Assembly: GCF_014268595.2 (NCBI RefSeq)
Contig: NZ_CP077091.1
Span: 766,501-830,500, forward strand
Source of the DNA: Pseudomonas hamedanensis
GTDB lineage: Bacteria > Pseudomonadota > Gammaproteobacteria > Pseudomonadales > Pseudomonadaceae
DNA length: 64,000 bases
Reading direction: 5' to 3'
Shown: positions 1 through 9,251 of the stretch, one piece after another
Layout: each line of letters opens with the position of its first letter
Position numbering within the stretch: the first letter of the stretch is position 1
Notes under the pieces: generated by a model
Told to the model about the DNA's origin: nothing
What the model saw: only the letters and a program-made list of their open reading frames with translations
The model's database searches: none
Made by a program: the position numbers and the translations under genes

Positions 1-1108
1 CTGACCCGGCGCTTTCGCGAGCAAGCTCACTCCTACAGTTTTTTATAGTGTCAGGAGGTTGTGTGTGCGGCGGGAGTCCATGTGGGAGCGGGCTTGCTCG
101 CGAATGCAATCTGGCAGTTGGAGAAGTGCTGACAGACCCGGCGCTTTCGCGAGCAGGCTCACTCCTACAGGTGCTTTTGTGGTGTCAGCAGGTTGTGTGT
201 GCGGCGAAAATCCATGTGGGAGCGAGCTTGCTCGCGAAGGCGATCTGTCAGTTGGAGAAGTGGCGACTGACCCGGCGCTTTCGCGAGCAAGCCCGCTCCC
301 ACAGGTGTTTTTGTGGTGTCAGCAGGGTGTGTGTACGGCGGCAATCCATGTGGGTGCGGGCTTGCTCGCGAAGGCGTTCTGTCAGTTGGAGCAGTGTTGA
401 CTGACCCGGCGCTTTCGCGAGCAAGCCCGCTCCCACAGGTGTTTTTGTGGTGTCAGCAGGTTGTGTGTGTAGCAGGAATCCATGTGGGAAGCGGGCTTGC
501 TCGCGAAGGCGATCTGTCAGTGGGTGAAGTGTTGACTGACCCGGCGCTTTCGCGAGCAGGCTCACTCCCACAGGTGTTTTTGTGGTGCAGGTTGTGTGTG
601 CGGCGGCAATCCATGTGGGAGCGGGCTTGCTCGCGAAGGTAATCTGGCAGTTGGTGAAGTGCTGACTGACCCGGCGCTTTCGCGAGCAGGCTCACTCCTA
701 CAGGTGTTTTTGTGGTGTCAGCAGGTTGCGTGTACGGCGGCAATCCATGTGGGAGCGGGCTTGCTCGCGAAGGCAATCTGTCAGTGGGTGAAGTGTTGAC
801 TGACCCGGCGCTTTCGCGAGCAGGCTCACTCCTACAGGTGTATTTGTGGTGTCAGGAGGTTGTGTGTGCAGCGGCAATCCATGTAGGAGCGGGCTTGCTC
901 GCGAAGGCGATCTGTCAGTTGGAGAAGTGCTGACTGACCCGGCGCTTTCGCGAGCAGGCTCACTCCTACAGGTGTTTTTGTGGTGTCAGCAGGTTGTGTG
1001 TGCGGCGAAAATCCATGTGGGAGCGGGCTTGCTCGCGAAGGCGATCTGGCAGTTGGTGAAGTGTTGACTGACCCGGCGCTTTCGCGAGCGAGCCCGTTCC
1101 CGCAGGTG
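1..1108. repeat. Tandem REPIN array, eight units of about 134 bp
   Basis: Eight near-identical units of 131-135 bp follow one another. Each holds a forward REP arm (GTGGGAGCGGGCTTGCTCGC type, beginning near 80, 214, 348, 484, 614, 749, 882 and 1016), a spacer of about 40 bp, an inverse REP arm (CTTTCGCGAGCAGGCTCACTCC type, nine copies) and a linker rich in TGTGTGTG. The two arms of a unit are complementary, as in Pseudomonas REPINs. The array starts at the window edge, so its left end is not visible. The last inverse arm, near 1078-1105, is more diverged. No gene is credible here; the short overlapping frames are repeat translations. Confidence 0.93.
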
Positions 1109-1203
1109 GGATCGGCTGCGGTCGAAACTAAATGAACGCACCGGCTCGCAGCGCAATCCACATAGGGACAAAGCACTGATAACAGCACAACGGGGGTGTT
1201 CAT

Positions 1204-1950
1204 ATGTCTCGTCTGCCCATCATCGGGGTCACGGCCTGTTCCTCGCAGATCGGTCCGCACGCCGTGCAAATGAATGACGACAAGAATTCGCAGGCGGTGG
1301 CCACGGCGGCGAAGGGGTTGCCGCTGATTCTGCCGATGTTTCCTGACTTGCTCGACCCGGCGCAGATCATCGCCAGCCTCGACGGTCTGCTGTTCACCGG
1401 CGCGCCGTCGAACATCGAACCGCATCACTATGGTGGCCGCCCGAACCCGCCGGGTACCGAGCACGATCCGGCGCGCGATCAATTGGCGCTGCCGTTATGG
1501 CGCGCCGCCGTTGACGCCGGTTTGCCGGTGCTCGGCCTGTGCCGGGGGTTGCAGGAACTGAACGTGGCGTTCGGCGGAACGCTTGATCAGCAACTCGACG
1601 AACCGGGGCCGGAACACGAACCGCCCAGCGACGAATCAATCGAGGAACAATACGCTCGCACTCACGACGTGACCGTGCAGCCGGGCGGTGTGCTGTCGCG
1701 GCTGGGCCTGAACGGGGTGATCAAAGTCAATTCAGTGCACGGACAAGGCATCGGGCAAGTCGCCGAAGGCCTGCGTATCGAGGCGATCGCCGAGGACGGC
1801 TTGATTGAAGCGCTGTCGGTGGACGGCAGCAAGGGCTTCGCCCTGGCGGTGCAATGGCACCCGGAATGGCACGTGATGGACAATGCCGATTACCGGGTGA
1901 TTTTCCATGCCTTCGGCGAGGCCTGCCGCCAGCGCGCGCAGTCACGCTAG
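1204..1950 (+). CDS. Gamma-glutamyl-gamma-aminobutyrate hydrolase family protein (PuuD/SpuA-like)
   Basis: Class I glutamine amidotransferase fold of the peptidase C26 group, 248 aa, the usual length. The nucleophile elbow GLCRGLQELN places the catalytic Cys at 113, and the His-Glu pair is in QWHPEW near residue 221. Family members hydrolyse gamma-glutamyl-GABA in putrescine breakdown, in the cytoplasm. The start is preceded by GGGGGTG. It stands alone between the REPIN array and the convergent xylH, with no puu/spu partners in view, so the polyamine substrate is inferred from family only. Confidence 0.82.
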   Translation: MSRLPIIGVTACSSQIGPHAVQMNDDKNSQAVATAAKGLPLILPMFPDLLDPAQIIASLDGLLFTGAPSNIEPHHYGGRPNPPGTEHDPARDQLALPLWRAAVDAGLPVLGLCRGLQELNVAFGGTLDQQLDEPGPEHEPPSDESIEEQYARTHDVTVQPGGVLSRLGLNGVIKVNSVHGQGIGQVAEGLRIEAIAEDGLIEALSVDGSKGFALAVQWHPEWHVMDNADYRVIFHAFGEACRQRAQSR

Positions 1951-1968
1951 CGGGCGGCGCGGCAACGC

Positions 1969-3105
1969 TCAGCGGCGGGCGGTGCGGGTGCTGACATCCA
2001 CCCACACGGCGAGCACCAGGATGCTGCCCTTGACGATCATCTGCCAGTAACTGTCGACATCGAGCATCGACATACCGTTGTCGAGGCTAGTGATCACCAG
2101 TGCCCCGAGCAGGGCGCCGTACACCGTGCCCGATCCGCCGCGCATCGAGGTGCCGCCGATAAAGCACGCGGCAATGGCGTCGAGTTCGCCCATGCTGCCC
2201 GCCGACGGCGAGCCCGCCGCAAGGCGCGCGGTATTGACCATCCCGGCCAACGCACACATCACCCCCATGATGCCGAAAATCCATAATTTCACTGCCTGCA
2301 CATTGATGCCCGACAGGCGCGTCGCCTCCATATTGCTACCCACCGAATACACCCGACGGCCGAACACGGTCTGGCTGGTGACGTAGCTGAACACACCGAG
2401 CAGCACCAACAGCAGCAACACCGGCACCGGAATCCCGTCGTAGCTGTTGAGGGTCACGACGAACCCGGTGATTACCGCGCCGATCAGCACCACCCGCAGT
2501 CCATCCCGCACCCGTGAATGCGCGGCCAATCCATGCAGCGCGCGGTTGCGGCGTTGCTTCCAGGTCAGGAACAGCGTCAGTGCGAACAGCACAATGCCCA
2601 ATCCGCTGCCCACCGCGTGCGGCAGATAACCCTGGCCGACATACACCAGTTCCGGCGACACCGGGGCGATGGTCGTGCCGCCGGTAATCCCCAGCAAGAT
2701 GCCGCGAAACGCCAGCATGCCACCCAGGCCGACGATGAACGAAGGGATGCGCAGATAGGCGGTCATGTAGCCGTTGGCCAGGCCGATCATCAAGCCACAC
2801 AGCGCGACCAGACTGAGGTTGGCCAGCAACGGAATGTGGTAGACAACGTCCAGAATCGCCGCCAGCCCGCCGAGCAAACCCAGCAGCGAGCCGACCGACA
2901 AATCGATCTCGCCGCTGATGATCACCAGCACCATGCCGCAGGCGAGAATCCCGGTGATCGACATTTGCCGCAGCAGGTTGGAGAGGTTGCGCGGGGTGAG
3001 GAAACCACCCTCGGTCTGCCAACTGAAGAACAGCCAGATCAGCGCCACGGCGATGACCAGCGCGAGCATTTTGTAGCGGGTGAACAGTTGTTTGACCTGA
3101 TTCAT
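1969..3105 (-). CDS. xylH: Xylose ABC transporter permease XylH
   Basis: A 378-aa polytopic inner-membrane protein of the BPD_transp_2 (RbsC/XylH) family. Many hydrophobic segments are visible, starting near residue 14, with the conserved GEIDLSVGS stretch near residue 65. It is last in xylA-xylF-xylG-xylH and directly abuts xylG, so it is translated from the same message. It forms the channel for D-xylose uptake with XylG and XylF. It converges with the amidotransferase gene, leaving only about 18 bp between them. Specificity for xylose rests on the neighbours. Confidence 0.93.
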   Translation of the reverse strand: MNQVKQLFTRYKMLALVIAVALIWLFFSWQTEGGFLTPRNLSNLLRQMSITGILACGMVLVIISGEIDLSVGSLLGLLGGLAAILDVVYHIPLLANLSLVALCGLMIGLANGYMTAYLRIPSFIVGLGGMLAFRGILLGITGGTTIAPVSPELVYVGQGYLPHAVGSGLGIVLFALTLFLTWKQRRNRALHGLAAHSRVRDGLRVVLIGAVITGFVVTLNSYDGIPVPVLLLLVLLGVFSYVTSQTVFGRRVYSVGSNMEATRLSGINVQAVKLWIFGIMGVMCALAGMVNTARLAAGSPSAGSMGELDAIAACFIGGTSMRGGSGTVYGALLGALVITSLDNGMSMLDVDSYWQMIVKGSILVLAVWVDVSTRTARR

Positions 3106-4662
3106 CTACGCGGACTTCCGATCATTATGGTGATGCCCATCGGGTTGGCTGAGCGCGGCGGCGAGCACCTGTTCCTGGGTCAATTGCTGGTTGATGAAGT
3201 CGCCGCGCAGGCGGCCATCGCCGATCACCAGCACGCGGTCGGACACCCCGAGCACTTCGGCCAGTTCCGACGACACCATGATGATCGCCACCCCTTCGGC
3301 AGCCAGCGCGCCCATGAGCTTGTAGATTTCGTACTTGGCGCCGACGTCGACGCCACGGGTCGGCTCGTCGAGAATCAGCACCTTCGGTTTGGTCAGCAGC
3401 ATCTTCGCCAGCACGGCTTTTTGCTGGTTGCCGCCCGAGAGGCTGGTGATCGGCAGAAACGGGCTGGCGGTTTTCAAGTGCAGGCGCGAGATTTCCCGCT
3501 CGATGCTGCCCAGTTCGGCTTCGGCGTCGATGCGTGTCAGTTTCGAATAGCTGTCGAGAACCGCCAGGGTGATGTTCTGCCCGACGCCCAGATCCGGAAT
3601 GATGCCTTGGCGCTTGCGGTCCTCGGGGACCATGCACAGGCCGGCGCGGATCGCTTTGAGCGGCGTGCGCGTGTCGATGCACTGGCCGTCCAGCCACACC
3701 TGCGCTTCGTAGCGCCCCGGATAGGCGCCGAACAGCGCGGACACCAGCTCTGTACGCCCGGCACCGACCAGGCCGGCAATGCCGAGTATTTCGCCACGCC
3801 TGAGAACGAACGACACGTCGTCGACGCGTTTGCGCTTCGGGCTGTCGACGTCATAGCAGGTGACGTGGCGTGCCTCGAAAATGACCTCGCCGACCTCGTG
3901 CGGTTCGGTGGGGTAGAGGTTGGCCATTTCGCGTCCGACCATTTGCGTGATGATCTGCGCAATGTCCATGTCGGCCATGGCCGTCGTCGCAATGTGCCGA
4001 CCGTCGCGAATCACCGCAATGGTGTCGCACACCGCAGCCACTTCATCGAGCTTGTGCGAGATGTAAACACAGGCGACGCCCTTGGCCTTGAGGTCACGGA
4101 TGATGTCGAGCAGCACCTCGATTTCCGAGCGGGTCAGGGCAGAGGAGGGCTCGTCGAGAATCAACAGGCGCGCCTGTTTGTTCAAGGCCTTGGCGATTTC
4201 CACCAGTTGCTGGTAACCCCCGCCGTACTGCGAAACCGGCAGCGAGACGTTCATGTCCGGCACTTTCAGCTCGCGCATCAGGGCTTCGGCGCGGTGGATC
4301 ATCGCCGGGTAATTCATGCGCCCGCCGGGCAAGGTCAGTTCATGGCCCATGAAAATGTTTTCGGCCACGGACAGGTCGGGCACCAGGGTCAGTTCCTGAT
4401 GGATGATGACGATGCCGGCCGCTTCCGTTTCGCCGATCGACTGCGCGCGCAGCGGCTGGCCATCCCAGAGGATTTCACCGTCCCAGGTGCCGTAGGGATA
4501 GACCGCCGACAGCACCTTCATCAACGTTGACTTGCCGGCGCCATTCTCGCCGCACAGGCCCACGCATTCACCGGGCCTGACCTTGATATCAATGCCATTG
4601 AGGGCTTTGACACCGCCGAAGGATTTGACGATGCCGTTCATTTGCAGCAGATAGTCGGACAT
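3106..4662 (-). CDS. xylG: Xylose ABC transporter ATP-binding protein XylG
   Basis: A 518-aa double nucleotide-binding-domain ATPase typical of sugar ABC importers. The first domain has Walker [10 protein letters not shown] near residue 39 and Walker [12 protein letters not shown]. The second has the degenerate P-loop GAGRTE, a clear LSGGNQQK signature and [14 protein letters not shown], the usual asymmetry in the RbsA/XylG family. It is a peripheral cytoplasmic membrane ATPase powering xylose uptake. A REPIN lies in the 158-bp gap to xylF, which may let xylF be expressed at a different level from xylGH. Confidence 0.94.
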   Translation of the reverse strand: MSDYLLQMNGIVKSFGGVKALNGIDIKVRPGECVGLCGENGAGKSTLMKVLSAVYPYGTWDGEILWDGQPLRAQSIGETEAAGIVIIHQELTLVPDLSVAENIFMGHELTLPGGRMNYPAMIHRAEALMRELKVPDMNVSLPVSQYGGGYQQLVEIAKALNKQARLLILDEPSSALTRSEIEVLLDIIRDLKAKGVACVYISHKLDEVAAVCDTIAVIRDGRHIATTAMADMDIAQIITQMVGREMANLYPTEPHEVGEVIFEARHVTCYDVDSPKRKRVDDVSFVLRRGEILGIAGLVGAGRTELVSALFGAYPGRYEAQVWLDGQCIDTRTPLKAIRAGLCMVPEDRKRQGIIPDLGVGQNITLAVLDSYSKLTRIDAEAELGSIEREISRLHLKTASPFLPITSLSGGNQQKAVLAKMLLTKPKVLILDEPTRGVDVGAKYEIYKLMGALAAEGVAIIMVSSELAEVLGVSDRVLVIGDGRLRGDFINQQLTQEQVLAAALSQPDGHHHNDRKSA

Positions 4663-4698
4663 GGGAGAGGCTCACAGACCAAGACTCGGACACTGGAC

Positions 4699-4789
4699 CT
4701 GTGGGAGCGAGCCTGCTCGCGATAACGTCAGTCCAGACACTGCTTTGCTGACTGACACGCCGCCTTCGCGAGCAAGCCCGCTCCCACCA
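4699..4789. repeat. REPIN between xylG and xylF
   Basis: Two REP arms in opposite orientation (GTGGGAGCGAGCCTGCTCGC and CTTCGCGAGCAAGCCCGCTC) flank a spacer of about 40 bp. It sits inside an operon, between binding-protein and ATPase genes, where a stable hairpin could limit transcription or protect the upstream message. Confidence 0.9.
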
Positions 4790-4820
4790 GGTTGTGCATG
4801 ATCAGAACGTTAAGGTCTGA

Positions 4821-5822
4821 TCACTTCCCGGCGATCTGTGCCTTGGTGTAGAAGCCGTCCTGTTCGAGCAGGTCGATGTTGTCCTTGGTCAGCGCGGTGG
4901 GCGTGAGCAGGATGGTGTCGACTTTTTTGCTGCCATTGTCGTACTGCGAGCTATAGGTCGGTTTTTCGTTGCGCGCCAGTTGCACCGACAGTTTGGCGGC
5001 TTCGGAGGCGATCAGTTTCAGTGGCTTGTAGACGGTCATGGTCTGCGTGCCGTCGATGACTCGCTTGACGGCGGCAAGGTCGGCGTCCTGGCCGGAGATC
5101 GGCACCTTGCCGGCCAGCTTCTGCGCGGCCAGGGCCTGGATGGCGCCGCCGGCGGTGGCGTCGTTGGAGGCGACGATGCCATCGATCTTGTTGTTGTTAC
5201 GGGTCAGTGCGTTTTCGACGATGCTCAGCGCCTCGGTCGGGTTCCATTCCTTGACCCACTGCTGGCCGACGATCTTGATGTCGCCCTTGTCGATCGCCGG
5301 TTGCAGCACTTTCATCTGGCCTTCACGCAGGATTTTCGCGTTGTTGTCGGTCGGTGCGCCACCCAGCAGGAAGTAATTGCCCTTCGGCGCAGCCTTGAGC
5401 ACACCGCCGGCCTGCATCTCGCCGACTTTTTCGTTATCGAATGAAATGTAGGCGTCGACATCGGCGTTAAGAATCAAGCGGTCATACGACACCACTTTGA
5501 TCCCGGCCTTCTTCGCCTCGGCGACCGCATTGGTCAGCACGGTGGCATTGAATGGAACGATGACGATCACGTCGACGCCACGGGAAATCAGGTTTTCGAT
5601 TTGTGAAATCTGCTTCTGCTCGTTGGCATCGGCCGATTGCACAAAGACCTTGGCGTTCATTTTTTCCGCCGCCGCGACGAAATAATCGCGGTCGCGCGAC
5701 CAGCGTTCGAGGCGCAGGTCATCGATGGAAAAACCGATTTTCGGGTTGGCCGAGTCGGCCATGACGGGTAACGAGAGCAGGGCGAGGGCGCCGGCGAGCA
5801 AGGTACGTTTGGCTTTGTTCAT
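4821..5822 (-). CDS. xylF: D-xylose periplasmic binding protein XylF
   Basis: A periplasmic sugar-binding protein (Peripla_BP_4), 333 aa from the chosen ATG. The frame is open 17 codons further upstream. The ATG at 5822 is preferred because AAAGGA lies about 10 nt upstream and it begins a clear signal peptide (MNKAKRTLL, hydrophobic core, cleavage near VMA-DS). The mature part starts NPKIGFSIDDLRLERW, like other XylF proteins. It captures D-xylose for XylGH. It lies between xylA and xylG in the operon. Confidence 0.94.
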   Translation of the reverse strand: MNKAKRTLLAGALALLSLPVMADSANPKIGFSIDDLRLERWSRDRDYFVAAAEKMNAKVFVQSADANEQKQISQIENLISRGVDVIVIVPFNATVLTNAVAEAKKAGIKVVSYDRLILNADVDAYISFDNEKVGEMQAGGVLKAAPKGNYFLLGGAPTDNNAKILREGQMKVLQPAIDKGDIKIVGQQWVKEWNPTEALSIVENALTRNNNKIDGIVASNDATAGGAIQALAAQKLAGKVPISGQDADLAAVKRVIDGTQTMTVYKPLKLIASEAAKLSVQLARNEKPTYSSQYDNGSKKVDTILLTPTALTKDNIDLLEQDGFYTKAQIAGK

Positions 5823-5908
5823 GGTGGTGCGTCCTTTTATTGTTGTTGGAAGACACTGCCTGACGAGGCGCATGGTGCGCCAGAAACTGTAGAACGTTGA
5901 TCGAGGTT

Positions 5909-5943
5909 CGCGGCGACAGAATTGTCATGGAAATGTCACCGCG
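5909..5943 (-). other. Inverted repeat between xylA and xylF
   Basis: Arms CGCGGCGACA and TGTCACCGCG pair at nine of ten positions around a 15-nt loop, in the 134-bp gap between the xylA stop and the xylF start. There is no T-tract, so it does not look like a terminator. A transcript-processing or stability hairpin is possible. Confidence 0.45.
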
Positions 5944-5956
5944 ACCCGCGTCGTGC

Positions 5957-7273
5957 TCAGGAATAAATGAACCGGTTGACGACGTTCTCGAGCATCTCCT
6001 GGCGGCCGCTGACGGCGTGTGGGTTGAGCTCGTTGCTGAAGGCGTGTTCGGCCAGTGATTCAAGACTGAATTCACCGGCCAGCACCGCCTGCCCTAACGG
6101 TTGTTGCCAGCCGGCGTAGCGCTGATCCTTGAATTTTTGCAGGCGGTCGTCCTGGACCATCGCAGCGGCGCGTTCCAGCGCCAGGGCGAGCACGTCCATG
6201 GCGGCAACGTGGCCGTGGAACAGGTCGATGTCGTCGAGACTCTGGCGGCGCACCTTGGAATCGAAGTTGAAGCCGCCATGGGTGAAACCTCCGGCCTTGA
6301 GGATTTCATAGGTGGCCAAGGTCATTTCCTCGACGCTGTTGGGGAACTGGTCGGTGTCCCAGCCGTTCTGTGGGTCGCCGCGGTTGGCGTCGATGCTGCC
6401 GAAGATGCCCAGTGAGGTCGCCGTGGCGATTTCGTGGTGGAAGCTGTGCCCGGCGAGCGTTGCGTGGTTGGCTTCGATGTTGACCTTGATTTCGTTTTCC
6501 AGACCGAACTGCTGGAGAAAGCCGAACACCGTGGCGGTGTCGTAATCGTACTGATGCTTGGTTGGCTCCTGCGGTTTCGGTTCGATCAGCAGGTCGCCCT
6601 TGAAGCCGATCTTGTGCTTGTGCTCGACCACCATGCGCATGAAGCGCCCGAGTTGTTCGCGCTCGCGTTTGAGGTCGGTATTGAGCAACGTTTCATAGCC
6701 TTCGCGACCGCCCCAGAGCACGTAGTTCGAACCCTTGAGGCGCTGTGTCGCGTTCATTGCGCTGAACACCTGGGCGGCGGCGCAGGCGAAAATCTGCGGG
6801 TCGGGATTGCTCGCGGCGCCAGCGGCGAAGCGCGGATTGCTGAAGCAGTTGGCGGTGCCCCACAGCAGGTTGATACCCGACTGCTCTTGATGACGCTCAA
6901 GGTGATCGACCATCTGCGCGAAGTTATGGCGGTACTCGCGCAGGGAGTTGCCTTCGGGGGCGACGTCGGTGTCGTGGAAGCAGTAATAATCGATGCCCAG
7001 TTTGCTGAAGAATTCGAACGCCGCCTCGGCCTTGCCGATCGCCAATTCCATGGGATCACCACTGCGCTGCCAGGGACGCTTGAACGTACCGGCGCCGAAT
7101 ACGTCGGAGCCCGGCCAGACGAACGTGTGCCAGTAGCAGACCGCCATGCGCAGGTGCTCGCGCATCGGTTTGCCGAGGACGATTTTATCGGCGTCATAGT
7201 GGCGGAAGGCGAGGGCGGATTCGCTGGCGGGGCCCTCGTAGCGGATCTTGTCGACATCGGGGAAAAACGACAT
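5957..7273 (-). CDS. xylA: Xylose isomerase XylA
   Basis: Converts D-xylose to D-xylulose in the cytoplasm. It is 438 aa, normal for the longer class II enzymes. The catalytic HDTD motif is at residues 100-103, the metal-ligand region includes [13 protein letters not shown] near 230, and [17 protein letters not shown] is intact. It is first in xylAFGH and divergent from xylR. No xylB (xylulokinase) follows it. In P. fluorescens a xylulokinase is known in the mannitol operon (mtlY), which could supply the next step. Confidence 0.96.
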   Translation of the reverse strand: MSFFPDVDKIRYEGPASESALAFRHYDADKIVLGKPMREHLRMAVCYWHTFVWPGSDVFGAGTFKRPWQRSGDPMELAIGKAEAAFEFFSKLGIDYYCFHDTDVAPEGNSLREYRHNFAQMVDHLERHQEQSGINLLWGTANCFSNPRFAAGAASNPDPQIFACAAAQVFSAMNATQRLKGSNYVLWGGREGYETLLNTDLKREREQLGRFMRMVVEHKHKIGFKGDLLIEPKPQEPTKHQYDYDTATVFGFLQQFGLENEIKVNIEANHATLAGHSFHHEIATATSLGIFGSIDANRGDPQNGWDTDQFPNSVEEMTLATYEILKAGGFTHGGFNFDSKVRRQSLDDIDLFHGHVAAMDVLALALERAAAMVQDDRLQKFKDQRYAGWQQPLGQAVLAGEFSLESLAEHAFSNELNPHAVSGRQEMLENVVNRFIYS

Positions 7274-7338
7274 GGGGCGGTCCTTTGTTGTTCTTGGTGT
7301 GCCTCGATACTAGCAACGGCGCAGGGCGTGCTGATTAT

Positions 7339-7366
7339 GAAAATCACCAACCGGGTGTGCGATTTT
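7339..7366. promoter_or_regulatory. Candidate XylR operator in the xylA-xylR intergenic region
   Basis: GAAAATC and GATTTTG form an imperfect inverted repeat (six base pairs perfect) around a 15-nt centre, between the divergent xylA and xylR starts. The position fits an operator for the AraC-type XylR, but no strong match to a published site can be claimed. Confidence 0.35.
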
Positions 7367-7439
7367 GACTATTGAGCTTCGCCGCGCGCGGGCCTAGTCT
7401 GTGTCGATCGCCTCGGCATCGAACGCCCGGATCCGACCC

Positions 7440-8621
7440 ATGAAAACCGTCCCGCCCGTGCACCGCATCGCCCTGTTGTTCAACGGCAGCAAGATCTACG
7501 ACCGGGGCATCATCAGCGGCATCGGCAACTACCTGAGCAGCACGCGCGCGTCCTGGGATCTGTTTCTCGAGGAGGATTTTCTTTGTCGCCTCAAAGGCAT
7601 CGAGCGCTGGCAGGGCGACGGGATCATTGCCGACTTCGACGATCCGCTGATCGGCGAAGCACTGGCTGGTATCAACAGGCCGGTGGTCGCAGTGGGCGGC
7701 TCTTATCAGGATGCGCGGGCGTACCCCAAGGGCATTCCCTACGTTGCGACCGACAACGATGCCTTGATGAAAATGGCCTACGAGCATTTGATCGAGGCAG
7801 GGCTGACGCGATTTGCCTGCTTCAGCCTGCCCGAGGCGCAAGCCAACCGCTGGGCGCAGGAGCGCGAAAAAGCCTTTCGCCGCTTGATGCAGCGCGACGG
7901 CCTGGAGGTTGAGATCTATCGCGGCATGGGCACCAGCGCGCCGCTGTGGGACAGCGCCGTCGAACAACAGATCGCCTGGCTGCAAAGCCTGCCCAAGCCG
8001 GTGGGGATTATCGCCGTCAGTGACGCCCGGGCGCGGCAGTTGCTCCAGGCTTGCCTGACCGCCGGCATCGCAGTGCCCGAGCAAGTCGCGTTGATCGGCA
8101 TCGATAACGATCCGCTGACCCGCAGTTTGACCCGGGTACCGTTGAGTTCAGTGATTCAGGGCACCGAGACCATGGGCCGCACCGCTGCGCATCTGCTCCA
8201 TCAGATGCTGCACGGTATGCCGTCCACGGGGACACAGATCCTCATCCCGCCGGACGCGATCAATGTGCAGACGTCGAGCCTGCATCAGCCGTTGGGCAAT
8301 CCGTATGTGATGCAAGCGCTGCTGTTCATTCGTCAGTACGCGTGTCAGGGCATCAAGACGGCGCAAGTGGCCGGGTATGTCGGCATTTCGCGCTCATCCC
8401 TGGAAGCGCATTTTCGCAAGGTCCGTGGTTGCAGCGTGCACGACGAGATCCTGCGCTTCAAACTGGCAGCCGCGGCCACTGGCCTGAACCATACCGGCGC
8501 GGCCATTGCCGACATCGCGCGCAGTTGCGGCTTCAAATCCGCGCAATACCTGCATACTGTGTTTCGCCGCGAATTTGGCTGCACGCCGCGTGAATACCAG
8601 CAGGGCGAGCGGCCTATCTGA
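7440..8621 (+). CDS. xylR: Xylose operon transcriptional activator XylR (AraC family)
   Basis: A 393-aa regulator with an N-terminal LacI/periplasmic-binding-like sensor domain (about residues 8-270, beginning HRIALLFNGSKIYDRG) and a C-terminal AraC-type double helix-turn-helix (about 285-390, with ISRSSLEAHFRKV and the FGCTPREYQ ending). This is the domain order and length of E. coli XylR. The ATG at 7440 is chosen over an upstream in-frame ATG at 7401 because the family N-terminus starts there. It is divergent from xylAFGH, which it should activate with D-xylose. Its 3' end overlaps the next, convergent, small gene by 8 bp. Confidence 0.92.
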   Translation: MKTVPPVHRIALLFNGSKIYDRGIISGIGNYLSSTRASWDLFLEEDFLCRLKGIERWQGDGIIADFDDPLIGEALAGINRPVVAVGGSYQDARAYPKGIPYVATDNDALMKMAYEHLIEAGLTRFACFSLPEAQANRWAQEREKAFRRLMQRDGLEVEIYRGMGTSAPLWDSAVEQQIAWLQSLPKPVGIIAVSDARARQLLQACLTAGIAVPEQVALIGIDNDPLTRSLTRVPLSSVIQGTETMGRTAAHLLHQMLHGMPSTGTQILIPPDAINVQTSSLHQPLGNPYVMQALLFIRQYACQGIKTAQVAGYVGISRSSLEAHFRKVRGCSVHDEILRFKLAAAATGLNHTGAAIADIARSCGFKSAQYLHTVFRREFGCTPREYQQGERPI

Positions 8622-8844
8622 AACGTGGCAGCGGCCGGTCGACGGGCTTGAGCGACGACAGCGTGTTGCGGATCAGCGGCGTGTCTTTTTCGATATCGTT
8701 CAGGCGGTCGCGGATGCGCAGGGCGGTGGGGTGGCCGCCTTGGTGATCGACCCAGTCGGCGATCTCCTTGCAAGCGGCGGCGAGGCGCGCCTGGCGGGCG
8801 TCAAGCAGGGTGAGGAGGGTGGTGATGGACTCTTTTTCGGACAT
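8614..8844 (-). CDS. Small hypothetical protein, 76 aa
   Basis: A short, mainly helical, charged protein (MSEKESITTLLTLLDARQ...) without signal peptide or membrane segment and with no recognised domain. It is supported as real by an excellent ribosome-binding site (GGAGGTG eight bases before the ATG) and by coding-like composition. It converges with xylR with an 8-bp overlap. Function unknown. Confidence 0.7.
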   Translation of the reverse strand: MSEKESITTLLTLLDARQARLAAACKEIADWVDHQGGHPTALRIRDRLNDIEKDTPLIRNTLSSLKPVDRPLPRFR

Positions 8845-8921
8845 GGAACACCTCCATTCAAGAACAGCAGTGAGTGATAGCCAAAGGCCGGCGAGTCACA
8901 GCTGATTTCAGTATAGACCCG

Positions 8922-9164
8922 CTAATCGCCGGCCTCCGCCCGGTGACGGTGGGCCGCTGACACAGAACTGGCTGCGTTGAGTCGCTGGCATTCGCGTTGC
9001 GCATCGAGCTGATCGTCGTAGCCGTCACCGATGAAACCGTTGGTACGCGCATCGCAGATACGGAACCAGGCCGTGGCTTCGGCCGGTGGCTGCGGGCGCT
9101 CCCCGGCGCGGCGTCCATGAATGACGATCTTGTTGCAACGCTTCACGATGAAGGGGTCTTCCAT
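8922..9164 (-). CDS. Small conserved hypothetical protein, about 80 aa
   Basis: A cytoplasmic 80-aa protein beginning MEDPFIVKRCNKIVIHGRR. An alternative GTG start at 9191 would add nine residues. The ATG is preferred on composition, although neither start has a strong Shine-Dalgarno. No domain recognised. It lies between the 76-aa gene and topoisomerase IB, on the same strand as both. Confidence 0.6.
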   Translation of the reverse strand: MEDPFIVKRCNKIVIHGRRAGERPQPPAEATAWFRICDARTNGFIGDGYDDQLDAQRECQRLNAASSVSAAHRHRAEAGD

Positions 9165-9251
9165 GGCGTCACCGCAGTTGATTCGTGTCACATCAACTAT
9201 AGAAGCCTATGGCGATTGTGCAAAAAATAGACAACTTGCGCGTATGCCTTC

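Noticed and set aside
1-1108. CRISPR-like periodic repeats
   Set aside because: The period is about 134 bp, the whole unit including the spacer is conserved, and each unit holds an inverted REP pair. No cas genes are present.
48-1171. Many overlapping frames of 60-118 aa in both strands across the left 1.1 kb
   Set aside because: They are translations of the tandem REPIN units (repeated LAREG, ALSRAG, LLAKA strings), restart in every unit and have no ribosome-binding sites.
2518-4530. A 670-codon open frame on the plus strand
   Set aside because: It is antisense to xylH and xylG, which have complete motifs. It is rich in His, Gln and Arg, as expected for a shadow frame in high-GC DNA.
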